From assembly GCA_031549885.1 (NCBI GenBank), contig JAVBPD010000071.1, positions 21,972 through 85,971 on the forward strand: 64,000 nucleotides of DNA, read 5' to 3'. The position numbers and the translations under genes were made by a program. This DNA comes from WQUF01 sp031549885 (GTDB taxonomy: Bacteria; Bacillota; Clostridia; Clostridiales; Clostridiaceae). The notes below the pieces were generated by a model. That model saw only the letters and a program-made list of their open reading frames with translations. It had not been told where the DNA came from and did not search any database. This document shows positions 34,625-43,593 of the stretch, piece by piece (the stretch's first letter is position 1; each line of letters begins with the position of its first letter).

Positions 34625-35365
34625 ATGATGTTAAAATCAATTAAAAAACTAACTATTTCTATTGCTGTCTTTACATCTATGACAACCACATTTATGACGA
34701 GTACATTTGCTTCAAATACAACAAGTATAAAACCAACAACTAATACAACTAATGCTGTAGTTAACAATAATATTACCTTAGCAGGTAAAACATCCAATAC
34801 AATTAAAGTTAATGCTGTATTTCCAGTATCAGGAGCAACAGGAAACAAACTTGAAATAATAAATTTATCTACTAAAAAAGCATATAATTTTGACGGTATT
34901 AAACAAAATAATGTTTTAAATGGAGCATATACTGCTAAAGCATTAACTCCTGACACATCTTATCTAATTAGACTTTCTTATATGTCAAAAAATAAATTAG
35001 AATTTAAAGAGATAACTGTTAAAACTGATAAAGCGCAAGTTGTTGTACAACCTACTTACAAAAAAATAACACCAAAAGAAGCTTACGACATGATGCAAAA
35101 AAATAAAAACTATACATTATTAGATGTTAGAACTAAAGCAGAATATGATCAAAAGAAAATAGCAGGAGCAATTTCCATGCCATACACAGATGTAGCAAAA
35201 AGAGCTGCAAATGAATTAAAAGATAAAAATGCTTTGATTTTTGTTTATTGTGGAAATGGATCGAGAAGCTCTATAGGAGCAAAACAATTAGTAAGTTTAG
35301 GATATACCAATGTATATGATTTTGGTGGTATTATATATTGGCCTTATGGGACTGTAAATAAGTAA
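34625..35365 (+). CDS. Exported rhodanese-like protein
   Basis: A 246-residue protein with a signal peptide (~1-30), a Thr/Asn-rich linker, a beta-rich domain (~55-135, fibronectin III-like) and a C-terminal rhodanese domain (~140-246). LLDVRTKAEYD and the active-site loop VYCGNGSRS with the catalytic Cys are present. Rhodaneses move sulfane sulfur or act in redox signalling. An extracytoplasmic form with an adhesion-like domain is uncommon. Two in-frame ATGs (34625, 34628) follow the AAAGGGGG site. Confidence 0.88.
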   Translation: MMLKSIKKLTISIAVFTSMTTTFMTSTFASNTTSIKPTTNTTNAVVNNNITLAGKTSNTIKVNAVFPVSGATGNKLEIINLSTKKAYNFDGIKQNNVLNGAYTAKALTPDTSYLIRLSYMSKNKLEFKEITVKTDKAQVVVQPTYKKITPKEAYDMMQKNKNYTLLDVRTKAEYDQKKIAGAISMPYTDVAKRAANELKDKNALIFVYCGNGSRSSIGAKQLVSLGYTNVYDFGGIIYWPYGTVNK

Positions 35366-35376
35366 ATATTTATGGC

Positions 35377-35414
35377 TTTAAAAAAAGATCAGTATTAAAA
35401 ATTTACTGATCTTT
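35377..35414. terminator. Terminator between the rhodanese and glycosyltransferase genes
   Basis: AAAGATCAGTA (35384-35394) pairs with TACTGATCTTT (35404-35414). A T-run follows on the minus strand (good for the glycosyltransferase gene) and a weaker one on the plus strand, so it probably serves both. Confidence 0.75.
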
Positions 35415-35424
35415 AAATATGTAC

Positions 35425-36504
35425 TTAAAAGTATCTAAATACATTTTGCCATTGTTTGCTCATGTTAAACGTAGTAATAAAATTCTTAAATAAATATAAA
35501 ACAATAAATATTATAAATTCCGCAAGTATTTTTGATAAGAGAACTTGTTTTACACCTAAAAGATAAAGTCCATATAATATAAAAAAACTCATTATTATTT
35601 GGCTAAAAACAGCAAATGCGTATTTTAAAAATTCAATATCGATAATTCCTTTATCAAATAAATAATCGTTTTTATCCATAACGAAATAGAAAGTTTTGGA
35701 AATAACTCGAGCTAAAAGAACAGCAATAAATATCCTTGGCAATATTGTAAATTGTGAAAAAAATACAAATAATGTTATGTATAGTATTAAATCTAACATG
35801 CTACAAAATAAAAAAGAAAAACAAAATTTTAAAATTTCTCTATAAATTTTAAAAGAATCAGTAAGCTTATTAAAATGAGATGATCTATTATCGTCAATAT
35901 ATACAGTGTCAATAGGAACTTCTTTTATATCCATATCTTTTTTTGCAGCATCCATAAGCATATTCATCTCAAGCTCATATCTGTCACCTAAAAGTTCACA
36001 AAATCCATCCATAGCTTCTCTCGGTATTGCTCTAAGCCCTGTTTGAGTGTCTGAAATGTATTTTCCAGTTGCAAATTTAAATATATCTCTTGTAATTAAA
36101 TTCCCTATTTTATTTTTTATCGGAACTTTTTCGCTTTGAAAATCTCTACAACCAACTATTAATGAGTGATTATTGTTTTCAAATACCTCTCCTATTTTCA
36201 AAATGTCTTTTGGAAGATGTTGCCCGTCAGCATCAACTGTAATACACCCTATAACCTTATTATCCATCTTTAGGATTTCTCTCATACCAGTTTTTAGTGC
36301 TATACCTTTTCCTTTGTTTTCTGAATGATTAATTATGATACAGTCAAATTTATCTCTAATTTCATCAAAAATACAGGCACATTTTTTGCTACTTCCATCA
36401 TTCACGATGATAATATTATAAAATGGTAAACCAGAAATTTCATTAATTAAATTAATTAATTTTTCATCTGGTTCATATGCTGGAATAAGAATTACAGAAT
36501 TCAT
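35425..36504 (-). CDS. GT2 glycosyltransferase fused to a GtrA-like membrane domain
   Basis: A 359-residue protein. Residues ~1-220 are a GT2/DPM1-type catalytic domain with VILIPAYEPDEKL, IIVNDGSS and the metal-binding DADGQH; residues ~225-345 are a four-span GtrA-like domain. This pairing typically makes a polyprenyl-phosphate-linked sugar and helps it cross the membrane for wall polymer or surface-protein glycosylation. No other glycan gene is adjacent. It could feed sugar to the Asn/Ser/Thr-rich surface proteins in this window, but that is speculation. Confidence 0.9.
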   Translation of the reverse strand: MNSVILIPAYEPDEKLINLINEISGLPFYNIIIVNDGSSKKCACIFDEIRDKFDCIIINHSENKGKGIALKTGMREILKMDNKVIGCITVDADGQHLPKDILKIGEVFENNNHSLIVGCRDFQSEKVPIKNKIGNLITRDIFKFATGKYISDTQTGLRAIPREAMDGFCELLGDRYELEMNMLMDAAKKDMDIKEVPIDTVYIDDNRSSHFNKLTDSFKIYREILKFCFSFLFCSMLDLILYITLFVFFSQFTILPRIFIAVLLARVISKTFYFVMDKNDYLFDKGIIDIEFLKYAFAVFSQIIMSFFILYGLYLLGVKQVLLSKILAEFIIFIVLYLFKNFITTFNMSKQWQNVFRYF

Positions 36505-36586
36505 AAATTTACACTCCTCTTTCTTACTTCATTTAACTAATATTATACCATTACTATTTAAAAACAATGTTAAAAATACATAACTA

Positions 36587-37003
36587 TCATTTATTTTTAG
36601 CATTTTTATTTGATTTATTTTTATTATTATCTTCTAAAAAAACCTTTGGATATATATTCATCGATTTAAATTGCAATCTCACAATTTTTTCCATCATTCG
36701 ATCAACTAATATATTTGATACTTTTTCTCCATATATAATGTTTAAGTATTCTTCTATCTCTTCTATAGTCCTCCCACTGGCATACATCTTTAACACTTTT
36801 TCTTCTATATTATTTTCAATAAGTTTTTCTTCTATAACATTTTTACTTAACATGCTTTTGTCTATATCGCTTTCATTGCTGGCACATTGCAGTATCCCTT
36901 CTATAGTATCTTTTAAAACATTTTTGATGAATTTATGCGAATCATTTATGTCGTTATATTGTTTGTATAAAAATTTCAATAGTTTTTCTTGCGATTCTTC
37001 CAT
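36587..37003 (-). CDS. Remnant of an IS256/mutator-type transposase, continuous frame
   Basis: A 138-residue protein. From ~residue 66 it reads like the N-terminal part of IS256-family transposases: EKVLKMYASGRTIEEIEEYL corresponds to their helix-turn-helix (ekIisLYAkGmttrdI), YGEKVSNILVDRMMEKI to YGvevSpslISkitDkv, and YPKVFLED to YPivFlDA. The chain ends just where the catalytic domain should begin, with a Lys/Asn-rich tail. A further decayed match covers KDTIEGIL. The frame is intact and has AAGGGG upstream of ATG 37003. It is either a decaying fragment or a domesticated DNA-binding protein. I compared it by eye from memory of the family. Confidence 0.55.
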   Translation of the reverse strand: MEESQEKLLKFLYKQYNDINDSHKFIKNVLKDTIEGILQCASNESDIDKSMLSKNVIEEKLIENNIEEKVLKMYASGRTIEEIEEYLNIIYGEKVSNILVDRMMEKIVRLQFKSMNIYPKVFLEDNNKNKSNKNAKNK

Positions 37004-37132
37004 GTTTTCACATCCCCTTTTTTACTAAATTTTCCCATTTTAAAAAAAATTTATACACCTTAAAATTAAATCTAAACATCTTCTATTTATTTAGTAAATT
37101 TTTGTGTATAATATTTTTAAAACAAAAAAGAG

Positions 37133-37867
37133 GTGAAGTATATAAAGACGGGTGCTTTTTTTGATATTGATGGAACTCTTTACAGAGAAGGGCTAATAAA
37201 AGAAATTTTCAAAAAACTAATTCGCTATGACATAATTGATGAATCTATGTGGCACAGCGAAGTAAAACCTCTATATGAAGAATATGATAAGAGAATTGGA
37301 AATTATGACAACTACCTCATTAAAATGGCAGATATCTATGCCAATGCTATTAAAGGTATGAACAAAATCCAACTTGAATTTATAGCAAAAAAAGTGGTAG
37401 AGCAAAAAGGTGATAAGGTTTATGTATTTACAAGAGATAGAATTAACTTTCATAAATCTTTAGGACACATCACTTTTACAGTTTCAGGTAGCCCTCAAGA
37501 GCTTGTAAAGGAAATGAGTATCAAGCATGGCTTTGACCATTATATTGGTTCAAATTACTTAATTGATGATAAAAATATATACACAGGTAGAATAATTCCA
37601 ATGTGGAACAGCAAAAATAAGCTTAAGGCTTTAGAAAAATTCTCAAAAGACTATGATATTGACCTATCTAAAAGCTATGCATATGGCGATACCTCTGGAG
37701 ACTTTTCAATGCTTAAAGAAGTTGGCTTCCCAACAGTTATAAACGGTACCAAAGAACTTTTAGAATTATTATTAAATGATGAAGATACAAAAAATAAAAT
37801 CAATATAATTGTTGAAAGAAAAGATGTAATATATAAAATAAATAAAGATTGTTTAAATTTTATATAA
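37133..37867 (+). CDS. HAD-IB type phosphatase
   Basis: A ~240-residue HAD-superfamily phosphatase of the SerB-like subgroup, with AFFDIDGTL as motif I, FTVSGSPQELV as motif II (residues ~117-127) and YGDTSGDFSMLKEVG as motif IV. The substrate is not predictable. The start is uncertain: GTG 37133 overlaps the ribosome site GAGGTGA (37130-37136) and has none of its own. The family usually begins about two residues before TGAFFDIDG, and the codon there (37142) is ATA, 5 bases after the site. A bidirectional-looking hairpin follows the gene. Confidence 0.82.
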   Translation: MKYIKTGAFFDIDGTLYREGLIKEIFKKLIRYDIIDESMWHSEVKPLYEEYDKRIGNYDNYLIKMADIYANAIKGMNKIQLEFIAKKVVEQKGDKVYVFTRDRINFHKSLGHITFTVSGSPQELVKEMSIKHGFDHYIGSNYLIDDKNIYTGRIIPMWNSKNKLKALEKFSKDYDIDLSKSYAYGDTSGDFSMLKEVGFPTVINGTKELLELLLNDEDTKNKINIIVERKDVIYKINKDCLNFI

Positions 37868-37869
37868 GC

Positions 37870-37920
37870 AAAGAAGCTTTCACCGGAATTTTTCCCAGTG
37901 AAAGCTTCTTTAATTAATTT
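37870..37920 (+). terminator. Terminator of the HAD-IB gene
   Basis: AAAGAAGCTTTCAC pairs with GTGAAAGCTTCTTT (37870-37911), followed by TAATTAATTT. Confidence 0.8.
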
Positions 37921-37974
37921 AAGCAAAAAGAGAATCTAACCAACTAACTAAATCATAGGAGAATCACTTTACCT

Positions 37975-38030
37975 CATTTGTAATTATGAGAACCAATTCT
38001 CAATGTATATTATGAGAAAAATTACAAATG
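37975..38030. repeat. Nested, alternative-pairing inverted repeat
   Basis: CATTTGTAATT (37975-37985) pairs with AATTACAAATG (38020-38030). Inside, TTCTCA (37997-38002) can pair with either of two TGAGAA copies (37987-37992 or 38013-38018). It lies at the 3' end of the giant activase gene. There is no T-run, so it is not a simple terminator. Confidence 0.5.
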
Positions 38031-38037
38031 GTTAATA

Positions 38038-41000
38038 TTAACTTAAATTATCTAAAACATCTTTTAGATTTTTCTCCTCTTTAAGGTTTTGATTTTTAAA
38101 TGCCATTGATAACATAAGCTTAATTCTATTGAGCTGATTTACCTCAGAAGCACCTGGGTCATAATCTATTGCAACAATATTTGACTCTGGATATATCTTT
38201 CTAAGCTCTTTTATTACACCTTTACCAGTGACATGGTTTGGCAAACAAGCAAAAGGTTGAGCACAAATTATATTAGGCACTCCTTCATGAATAAGGTCTA
38301 CCATTTCGCCAGTTAAAAACCATCCTTCTCCAGTTTGATTCCCAACAGATAAAATTGGCGCAGCACCTTTAGCCTTTTCCTCAATTGATATAGGGGCAGC
38401 AAATCTTACGCTCTCAAGAAGAGATTCTCTCATGGTCTTTCTATAAAACTCTAAAATCTTAATAGCTAAATTTCCAAAAACCATTGACTTATAACTTCCT
38501 GAAAGATGAGTATACTTAAAATTCGTACCAAAGGCACAATATAAAAGAAAATCCATTAGATCAGGTACGCAAGCTTCTGCCCCTTCCTCTTCAATTATTG
38601 ATACTACGTTGTTATTTGCAAGTGGATGGAATTTTACAAGTATCTCCCCAACTACTCCTACTCTTGGTTTTTTAATATTTCTTATTTCAAGTTCATCAAA
38701 AGCATGAATAATATCCTTTATATTCTTTTTAAACACTTTAAAACTACCATCTTTTACATTTTCCTTTGCTAAATCAACCCATTTTTTATATAAAAGATTA
38801 GCAGAGCCTGGCATTAATTCATAAGGCCTTACTCTAAGCAAGACTCTCATAAATAAATCCCCATAAACAAGTCCCATAAAGGCTTTATGAAGAAACTTTG
38901 GAGTTAATGTAAATCCAGGGTTTTTTTCTATGCTAGAAGCGCTCAATGAAATAACTGGTATATTAGGAAATCCAGCATCTTTCAATGCTTTTCTTAAAAA
39001 ACCGATATAGTTAGATGCTCTACATCCGCCCCCTGTTTGAGACATAATTACAGAAGTATTATCCAAATCATATTTGCCAGATTTTAAAGCATAAATAATT
39101 TGCCCAACTGATATAATACTTGGATAACATGCATCATTGTTTACATACTTAAGCCCTTCTTCAATACAAGCTTTATTATCATCGCTTAAAACTACAAAAT
39201 TATACCCACTTGAATTAAATGCAGTTTCCAAAAACTCAAATTGCATTGGAGCCATCTGCGGTGATAAAATTGTGTGTTTCTTTCTCATTTCTTTTGTAAA
39301 AATATTTCTTCCAATTGGCTCTTTAACTCTAGTTGGAATAAAATTAATTTTATCTCTTTCTTGGAATGCAGCTTTTAATGATCTAATTCTAATTTTTACC
39401 GCACCTAAATTGCTTCCCTCATCAATTTTTAATAAAGTATAAATCTTATCATAATTAGATAAAATCTCTTGCACCTGATCCCCTACAACAGCATCAAGTC
39501 CACACCCAAATGAATTAAGCTGTATTAAATCTAAATTAGAACATTCTCGTGCATAATGAGCAGCAGCATAAAGCCTAGAATGATAAGTCCATTGGTCAAG
39601 CACGTTTAAAGGCCTTTCAACTTTTCCTAAATGATCTATAGAATCTTCAGTAAGCACAGCTATTCCATAAGAGGTAATTAATTCAGGTATACCATGATTT
39701 ATTTCAGGATCAACATGGTAAGGCCTTCCTGCAAGCACTATTCCCTTTTTATTAGTACCTTTTAAATACTCTAAAACCTCTTCGCCTTTTTTTCTAATAT
39801 TGATTCTTACTCTCTCAGATTCATCCCAAGCTATATCCAATGCTTTTTTTACTTCATGAAATGAAATACCAAAGCCTTTAAACTCCTCATACAGCCTTTT
39901 TACTAACCTTTCTTTGTTGTTTAAAGGTAAAAATGGATTTCTAAAATCTATGTTATTGTCTTTAATAGCGTCTATATTATTTTTTATAACTTCAGAGTAA
40001 GAGGTAACTATGGGACAATTATAATTATTTTGAGCTCCTTGTTGCTCTTTTTTTTCATATGGGATACTCGGATAAAAAATAAAATCCACCTTTTTCTCTA
40101 TAAGCCACATAATATGCCCGTGAACAAGTTTAGCAGGATAACAAGCTGATTCAGATGGAATTGTTTCAATTCCTTTTTCATAAATCTTTTTAGATGAAAA
40201 AGGAGAAAGTTCAACTCTAAACTTTAACTCTTTAAAAAATGTTGCCCAAAGAGGATAATTTTCATAAACATTTAAAACCCTTGGTATTCCAACAGTTCCT
40301 CTTTTAGCCTCTTCTTTTTTTAAAGGAGCATATGCAAAAATAGTTTTTAATTTATATTTAAATAAATTTGGTACCTCTTTATCTTCCTTATTTTCAATTC
40401 CTGCCCCTCTTTCACATCTATTGCCAGATATAAAACTTCTGCCATCGCTAAAATTGTTAACTGTTAATAAACAATTATTTGCACATAAACCGCATCTTTT
40501 CATTTGAGATAGAGAAGAAAAATTTTCAAGCTCATTTAATTTAATTAAGCTCGATTCTTCCCCTTGCCATCTTTCTTTTGCAATAATTCCAGCACCATAT
40601 GCACCCATTAAACCTGCAATATCTGGCCTTACTGCTTCTCTACCTGAAATAATTTCAAAAGCTCTTAAAACAGAATCATTGTAAAATGTTCCACCTTGTA
40701 CTATAATTTTCTTTCCCATTTCATCTTTGTTTCTTATTTTAATAACCTTATATAAAGCATTTTTTATTACAGAATAAGATAGCCCTGATGATATATCAGA
40801 AACATCTGCACCTTCTTTTTGCGCCTGTTTAACCCTAGAATTCATAAAAACTGTACACCTTGTTCCAAGGTCAACAGGGTTCTCTGATTCTAAAGCTTTT
40901 TTAGCAAAATCTTCAATTGGCATTTTAAGTGAATTTGCAAATGTTTCAATGAATGAACCGCATCCTGAGGAACAAGCTTCATTTAACATTATGCTATCAA

Positions 41001-42306
41001 TTACCCCATTTTTAATTTTAAGGCATTTCATATCTTGGCCACCAATGTCTAAAATAAATTCAACTCCAGGTAAAAATTTATTTGCAGCTTTGTAATGTGC
41101 CACAGTCTCAACTTCGCCAATGTCCACCCTAAATGCACTTTTAATTAAAGCTTCTCCATATCCAGTTACGCATGAACTTACAATTTTAACTTTATCTGAA
41201 ATTTTATTATATAAATCTTTAATAATTCCTTTAACAGATTCAAGGGGGTTTCCTTTGTTGCTATTATAATAAGAATAAATAAGATCTCCATCTTCGTCTA
41301 TAAGCGCTGCTTTTGTAGTTGTTGAGCCCACATCAATTCCAAAAAAACCATTGCCGCAAAATGTAGATAAGTCTTTTCTGTTAACTTTATGCTTTTCATG
41401 AGCATTCTTAAACTCAATAAATTCACCTTCATCTAAAAATAAAGGTCTTAACCTGTTAATTTCTTTTTCGCTTGAATTTATAAGTTTTGGAAGTTTATTA
41501 ATGATTTCAGAAAAGTTTAAGCTTCTGTCTTCTTTTGAGAGAATAGCCGTACCCATAGCTACATATAATTGTGAATTATTTGGAAAATATGAAGATTTTT
41601 TATCAAGGTTTAATGTTTCTAAAAACCTTCTCCTAAGTTCTGATAAAAAATATAAAGGACCGCCTAAAAAAGCAACCCTACCTTTTATTGCTTTTCCACA
41701 AGCTAATCCACTAATAGTTTGAGTAACAACAGCTTGAAAAACTGATGCGGCTATATCTTCTTTTGCTGCTCCTTCATTTAAAAGTGGTTGCACATCAGTT
41801 TTTGCAAATACTCCACATCTAGCAGCTATCGGATAAATTACCTTATAATTTTTAGCAAGTTCATTAATTCCTGTTGCATCTGTTTGAAGCAGCGATGCCA
41901 TTTGATCTATAAATGCACCTGTCCCCCCAGCACAAGTACCATTCATCCTCTGCTCTATTCCTTTATCAAAAAATGTTATTTTAGCATCTTCTCCTCCAAG
42001 TTCAATTGCCACATCAGTATCTGGAATGAATCTTTCAATTGTTCTCGTACAAGATATGACTTCTTGATTAAACTTAATTCCAAGCCATTTTGAAACAAGA
42101 AGCCCTCCTGATCCTGTTATGGCAATTGTTATGTCTTTATTTCCAATCTCTTCGTATGCTTTCTTAATTATATCAACAATAGTAGATTTTATATCTGAAA
42201 AATGCCTTTTATAATCGCTATAAACTATTTCATCAAAGGAATTTAAGGCTACTAATTTAACTGTTGTTGATCCAACATCTAGCCCAATATGCAATATTGC
42301 TTTCAT
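38038..42306 (-). CDS. Giant 2-hydroxyacyl-CoA dehydratase activase-type ATPase
   Basis: A 1422-residue protein with two tandem BadF/HgdC-type ASKHA ATPase domains and a long C-terminal DUF2229/HgdAB-like part. Domain 1 (~1-265) shows GLDVGSTTVKL, GGEDAKI and GTCAGGTGAF; domain 2 (~320-590) shows GIDVGSTTTKA, GGQDMKC and CSSGCGSF. A Cys cluster MKRCGLCANNC with GNRCERG near residues 605-635 may bind a metal centre. Classical activases are ~260 residues and drive ATP-dependent electron transfer to 2-hydroxyacyl-CoA dehydratases. This fused form is common in clostridia but its partner and reaction are not known. It has TTTTCCTCC-type ribosome pairing upstream and stands alone. Confidence 0.88.
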   Translation of the reverse strand: MKAILHIGLDVGSTTVKLVALNSFDEIVYSDYKRHFSDIKSTIVDIIKKAYEEIGNKDITIAITGSGGLLVSKWLGIKFNQEVISCTRTIERFIPDTDVAIELGGEDAKITFFDKGIEQRMNGTCAGGTGAFIDQMASLLQTDATGINELAKNYKVIYPIAARCGVFAKTDVQPLLNEGAAKEDIAASVFQAVVTQTISGLACGKAIKGRVAFLGGPLYFLSELRRRFLETLNLDKKSSYFPNNSQLYVAMGTAILSKEDRSLNFSEIINKLPKLINSSEKEINRLRPLFLDEGEFIEFKNAHEKHKVNRKDLSTFCGNGFFGIDVGSTTTKAALIDEDGDLIYSYYNSNKGNPLESVKGIIKDLYNKISDKVKIVSSCVTGYGEALIKSAFRVDIGEVETVAHYKAANKFLPGVEFILDIGGQDMKCLKIKNGVIDSIMLNEACSSGCGSFIETFANSLKMPIEDFAKKALESENPVDLGTRCTVFMNSRVKQAQKEGADVSDISSGLSYSVIKNALYKVIKIRNKDEMGKKIIVQGGTFYNDSVLRAFEIISGREAVRPDIAGLMGAYGAGIIAKERWQGEESSLIKLNELENFSSLSQMKRCGLCANNCLLTVNNFSDGRSFISGNRCERGAGIENKEDKEVPNLFKYKLKTIFAYAPLKKEEAKRGTVGIPRVLNVYENYPLWATFFKELKFRVELSPFSSKKIYEKGIETIPSESACYPAKLVHGHIMWLIEKKVDFIFYPSIPYEKKEQQGAQNNYNCPIVTSYSEVIKNNIDAIKDNNIDFRNPFLPLNNKERLVKRLYEEFKGFGISFHEVKKALDIAWDESERVRINIRKKGEEVLEYLKGTNKKGIVLAGRPYHVDPEINHGIPELITSYGIAVLTEDSIDHLGKVERPLNVLDQWTYHSRLYAAAHYARECSNLDLIQLNSFGCGLDAVVGDQVQEILSNYDKIYTLLKIDEGSNLGAVKIRIRSLKAAFQERDKINFIPTRVKEPIGRNIFTKEMRKKHTILSPQMAPMQFEFLETAFNSSGYNFVVLSDDNKACIEEGLKYVNNDACYPSIISVGQIIYALKSGKYDLDNTSVIMSQTGGGCRASNYIGFLRKALKDAGFPNIPVISLSASSIEKNPGFTLTPKFLHKAFMGLVYGDLFMRVLLRVRPYELMPGSANLLYKKWVDLAKENVKDGSFKVFKKNIKDIIHAFDELEIRNIKKPRVGVVGEILVKFHPLANNNVVSIIEEEGAEACVPDLMDFLLYCAFGTNFKYTHLSGSYKSMVFGNLAIKILEFYRKTMRESLLESVRFAAPISIEEKAKGAAPILSVGNQTGEGWFLTGEMVDLIHEGVPNIICAQPFACLPNHVTGKGVIKELRKIYPESNIVAIDYDPGASEVNQLNRIKLMLSMAFKNQNLKEEKNLKDVLDNLS

Positions 42307-42405
42307 TTTTTCCTCCCAATAGATACAATTATTAAATAAACATTATTATTTAACATGTATTTGAATTATAACATATTTTTAAAAATAAAAAAATATTTGA
42401 TCTTT

Positions 42406-42891
42406 TTATTCATTTGGGAAATATTCCCTACTAATCAATCTAAAACTAAAAAAACATACTAAAATTGCAAAGCAAGGTATAATAAAATATATTCCTATAT
42501 AATATAAAATTCCATTAAAAATATTAAATTGATAAGCTAAAATACCTAAAATTTCATTCCAAAAAAAGCCAAAAAACAAAATTAAAACAACTATATTTAT
42601 AATATAAATCACATAGTACTGCCATTTCTTAATTATACCATCTTTTAATTTTTTCTCATTTTTCTTTACAGTTTTGAATAAAGTAGAAACTATTAGTGCG
42701 GATAAAGGAACTATTATTATAAATCCAAACATGAAGTAATAAACATTAAAATTTTGCATATCACCATCATTTGTAATTAATAATTTTAAATATGCAATTC
42801 CCTTAATTAAAAATGACCATATATTATTGATTACAAAAAAATATAAAATAATATAAAATAAGAATAAGGACTTAATTTTTATTGAATACAT
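42406..42891 (-). CDS. Small integral membrane protein, unknown
   Basis: I do not recognise this 161-residue protein. It has four hydrophobic segments (about residues 8-35, 50-70, 90-115 and 125-150) joined by a basic loop rich in Lys (KKNEKKLKDGIIKKW). It starts 19 bases after the acetyltransferase gene on the same strand and is probably co-transcribed with it. GAGG lies 11 bases before ATG 42891. Confidence 0.7.
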   Translation of the reverse strand: MYSIKIKSLFLFYIILYFFVINNIWSFLIKGIAYLKLLITNDGDMQNFNVYYFMFGFIIIVPLSALIVSTLFKTVKKNEKKLKDGIIKKWQYYVIYIINIVVLILFFGFFWNEILGILAYQFNIFNGILYYIGIYFIIPCFAILVCFFSFRLISREYFPNE

Positions 42892-42909
42892 TACATTTTA
42901 ATCCTCAAA

Positions 42910-43473
42910 TCAATATTTATTATTATAAGCAACGCCATAAGCTAAACAAGAATTAGGTGCAATCTTTATATGCATTTTTAAAGACTCCATAATTCTCATT
43001 GATGGTATATTGTTAATTTCAGTTACTGCAATAACCTTACTAAGCTCTAGTGTATCAAAAGCATATTGTATTATAGCCTTAGCAGCTTCTGTAGCAAAAC
43101 CCATATTTTGATACTTTTTTAAAATATTCCAGCTAATCTCCACATTAACAGAAGCAGGCCACTTTACTCTATCTCCTTGAGTGTTTATAATCCAAGTTTC
43201 ATTAGAGGTAAAATACCTTGGTAAAAAGTTACACCATCCAACAAAAGAGTTATCTTCTTTTAAAATCACATTAAAAACAGCAAAATACTTTCCTAATTCA
43301 TTTTTGCTTAAACCATAATTAAATAATACATCATGTTCAAACATCTCTTTTTTATAGTTTTCATCATAAAATTCATCTACAAGAGTATTGTATAAATCGA
43401 GGAAGCCATCTTCCCAGGGTAGTTTAATAACTTTATTATGTAATATAAGCCTATTTGTTTCTAACCTTATCAT
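42910..43473 (-). CDS. GNAT acetyltransferase, RimJ/RimL-like
   Basis: A 187-residue Gcn5-related N-acetyltransferase of the Acetyltransf_3 group. It shows the NVEISWNILKKYQNMGFATEA segment, which carries the Q/RxxGxA/G acetyl-CoA-binding motif, and the following NIPSMRIMESL helix typical of RimJ-like enzymes. The substrate (a protein N-terminus or small amine) is not predictable. GAGGTGA precedes ATG 43473. It heads a two-gene unit with the small membrane protein. Confidence 0.88.
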   Translation of the reverse strand: MIRLETNRLILHNKVIKLPWEDGFLDLYNTLVDEFYDENYKKEMFEHDVLFNYGLSKNELGKYFAVFNVILKEDNSFVGWCNFLPRYFTSNETWIINTQGDRVKWPASVNVEISWNILKKYQNMGFATEAAKAIIQYAFDTLELSKVIAVTEINNIPSMRIMESLKMHIKIAPNSCLAYGVAYNNKY

Positions 43474-43555
43474 AATATCACCTCAAAGATCTAATGAATA
43501 TATTATATCAGATTATATTCTTTATTCTTCAAATAATACTAAAAATAAATAACAG

Positions 43556-43586
43556 AAAAGCCAATTAACAAAAAACCTTAATTGGC
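43556..43586 (-). terminator. Terminator of secA-prfB
   Basis: GCCAATTAA (43560-43568) pairs with TTAATTGGC (43578-43586). On the minus strand TTTT follows the stem, just after the prfB stop. Confidence 0.85.
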
Positions 43587-43593
43587 CTTACAT

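Noticed and set aside
36567..37028. A 153-codon plus-strand membrane-like frame
   Set aside because: It is antisense to the transposase-like frame, which has better composition, a ribosome site and a recognisable family match.
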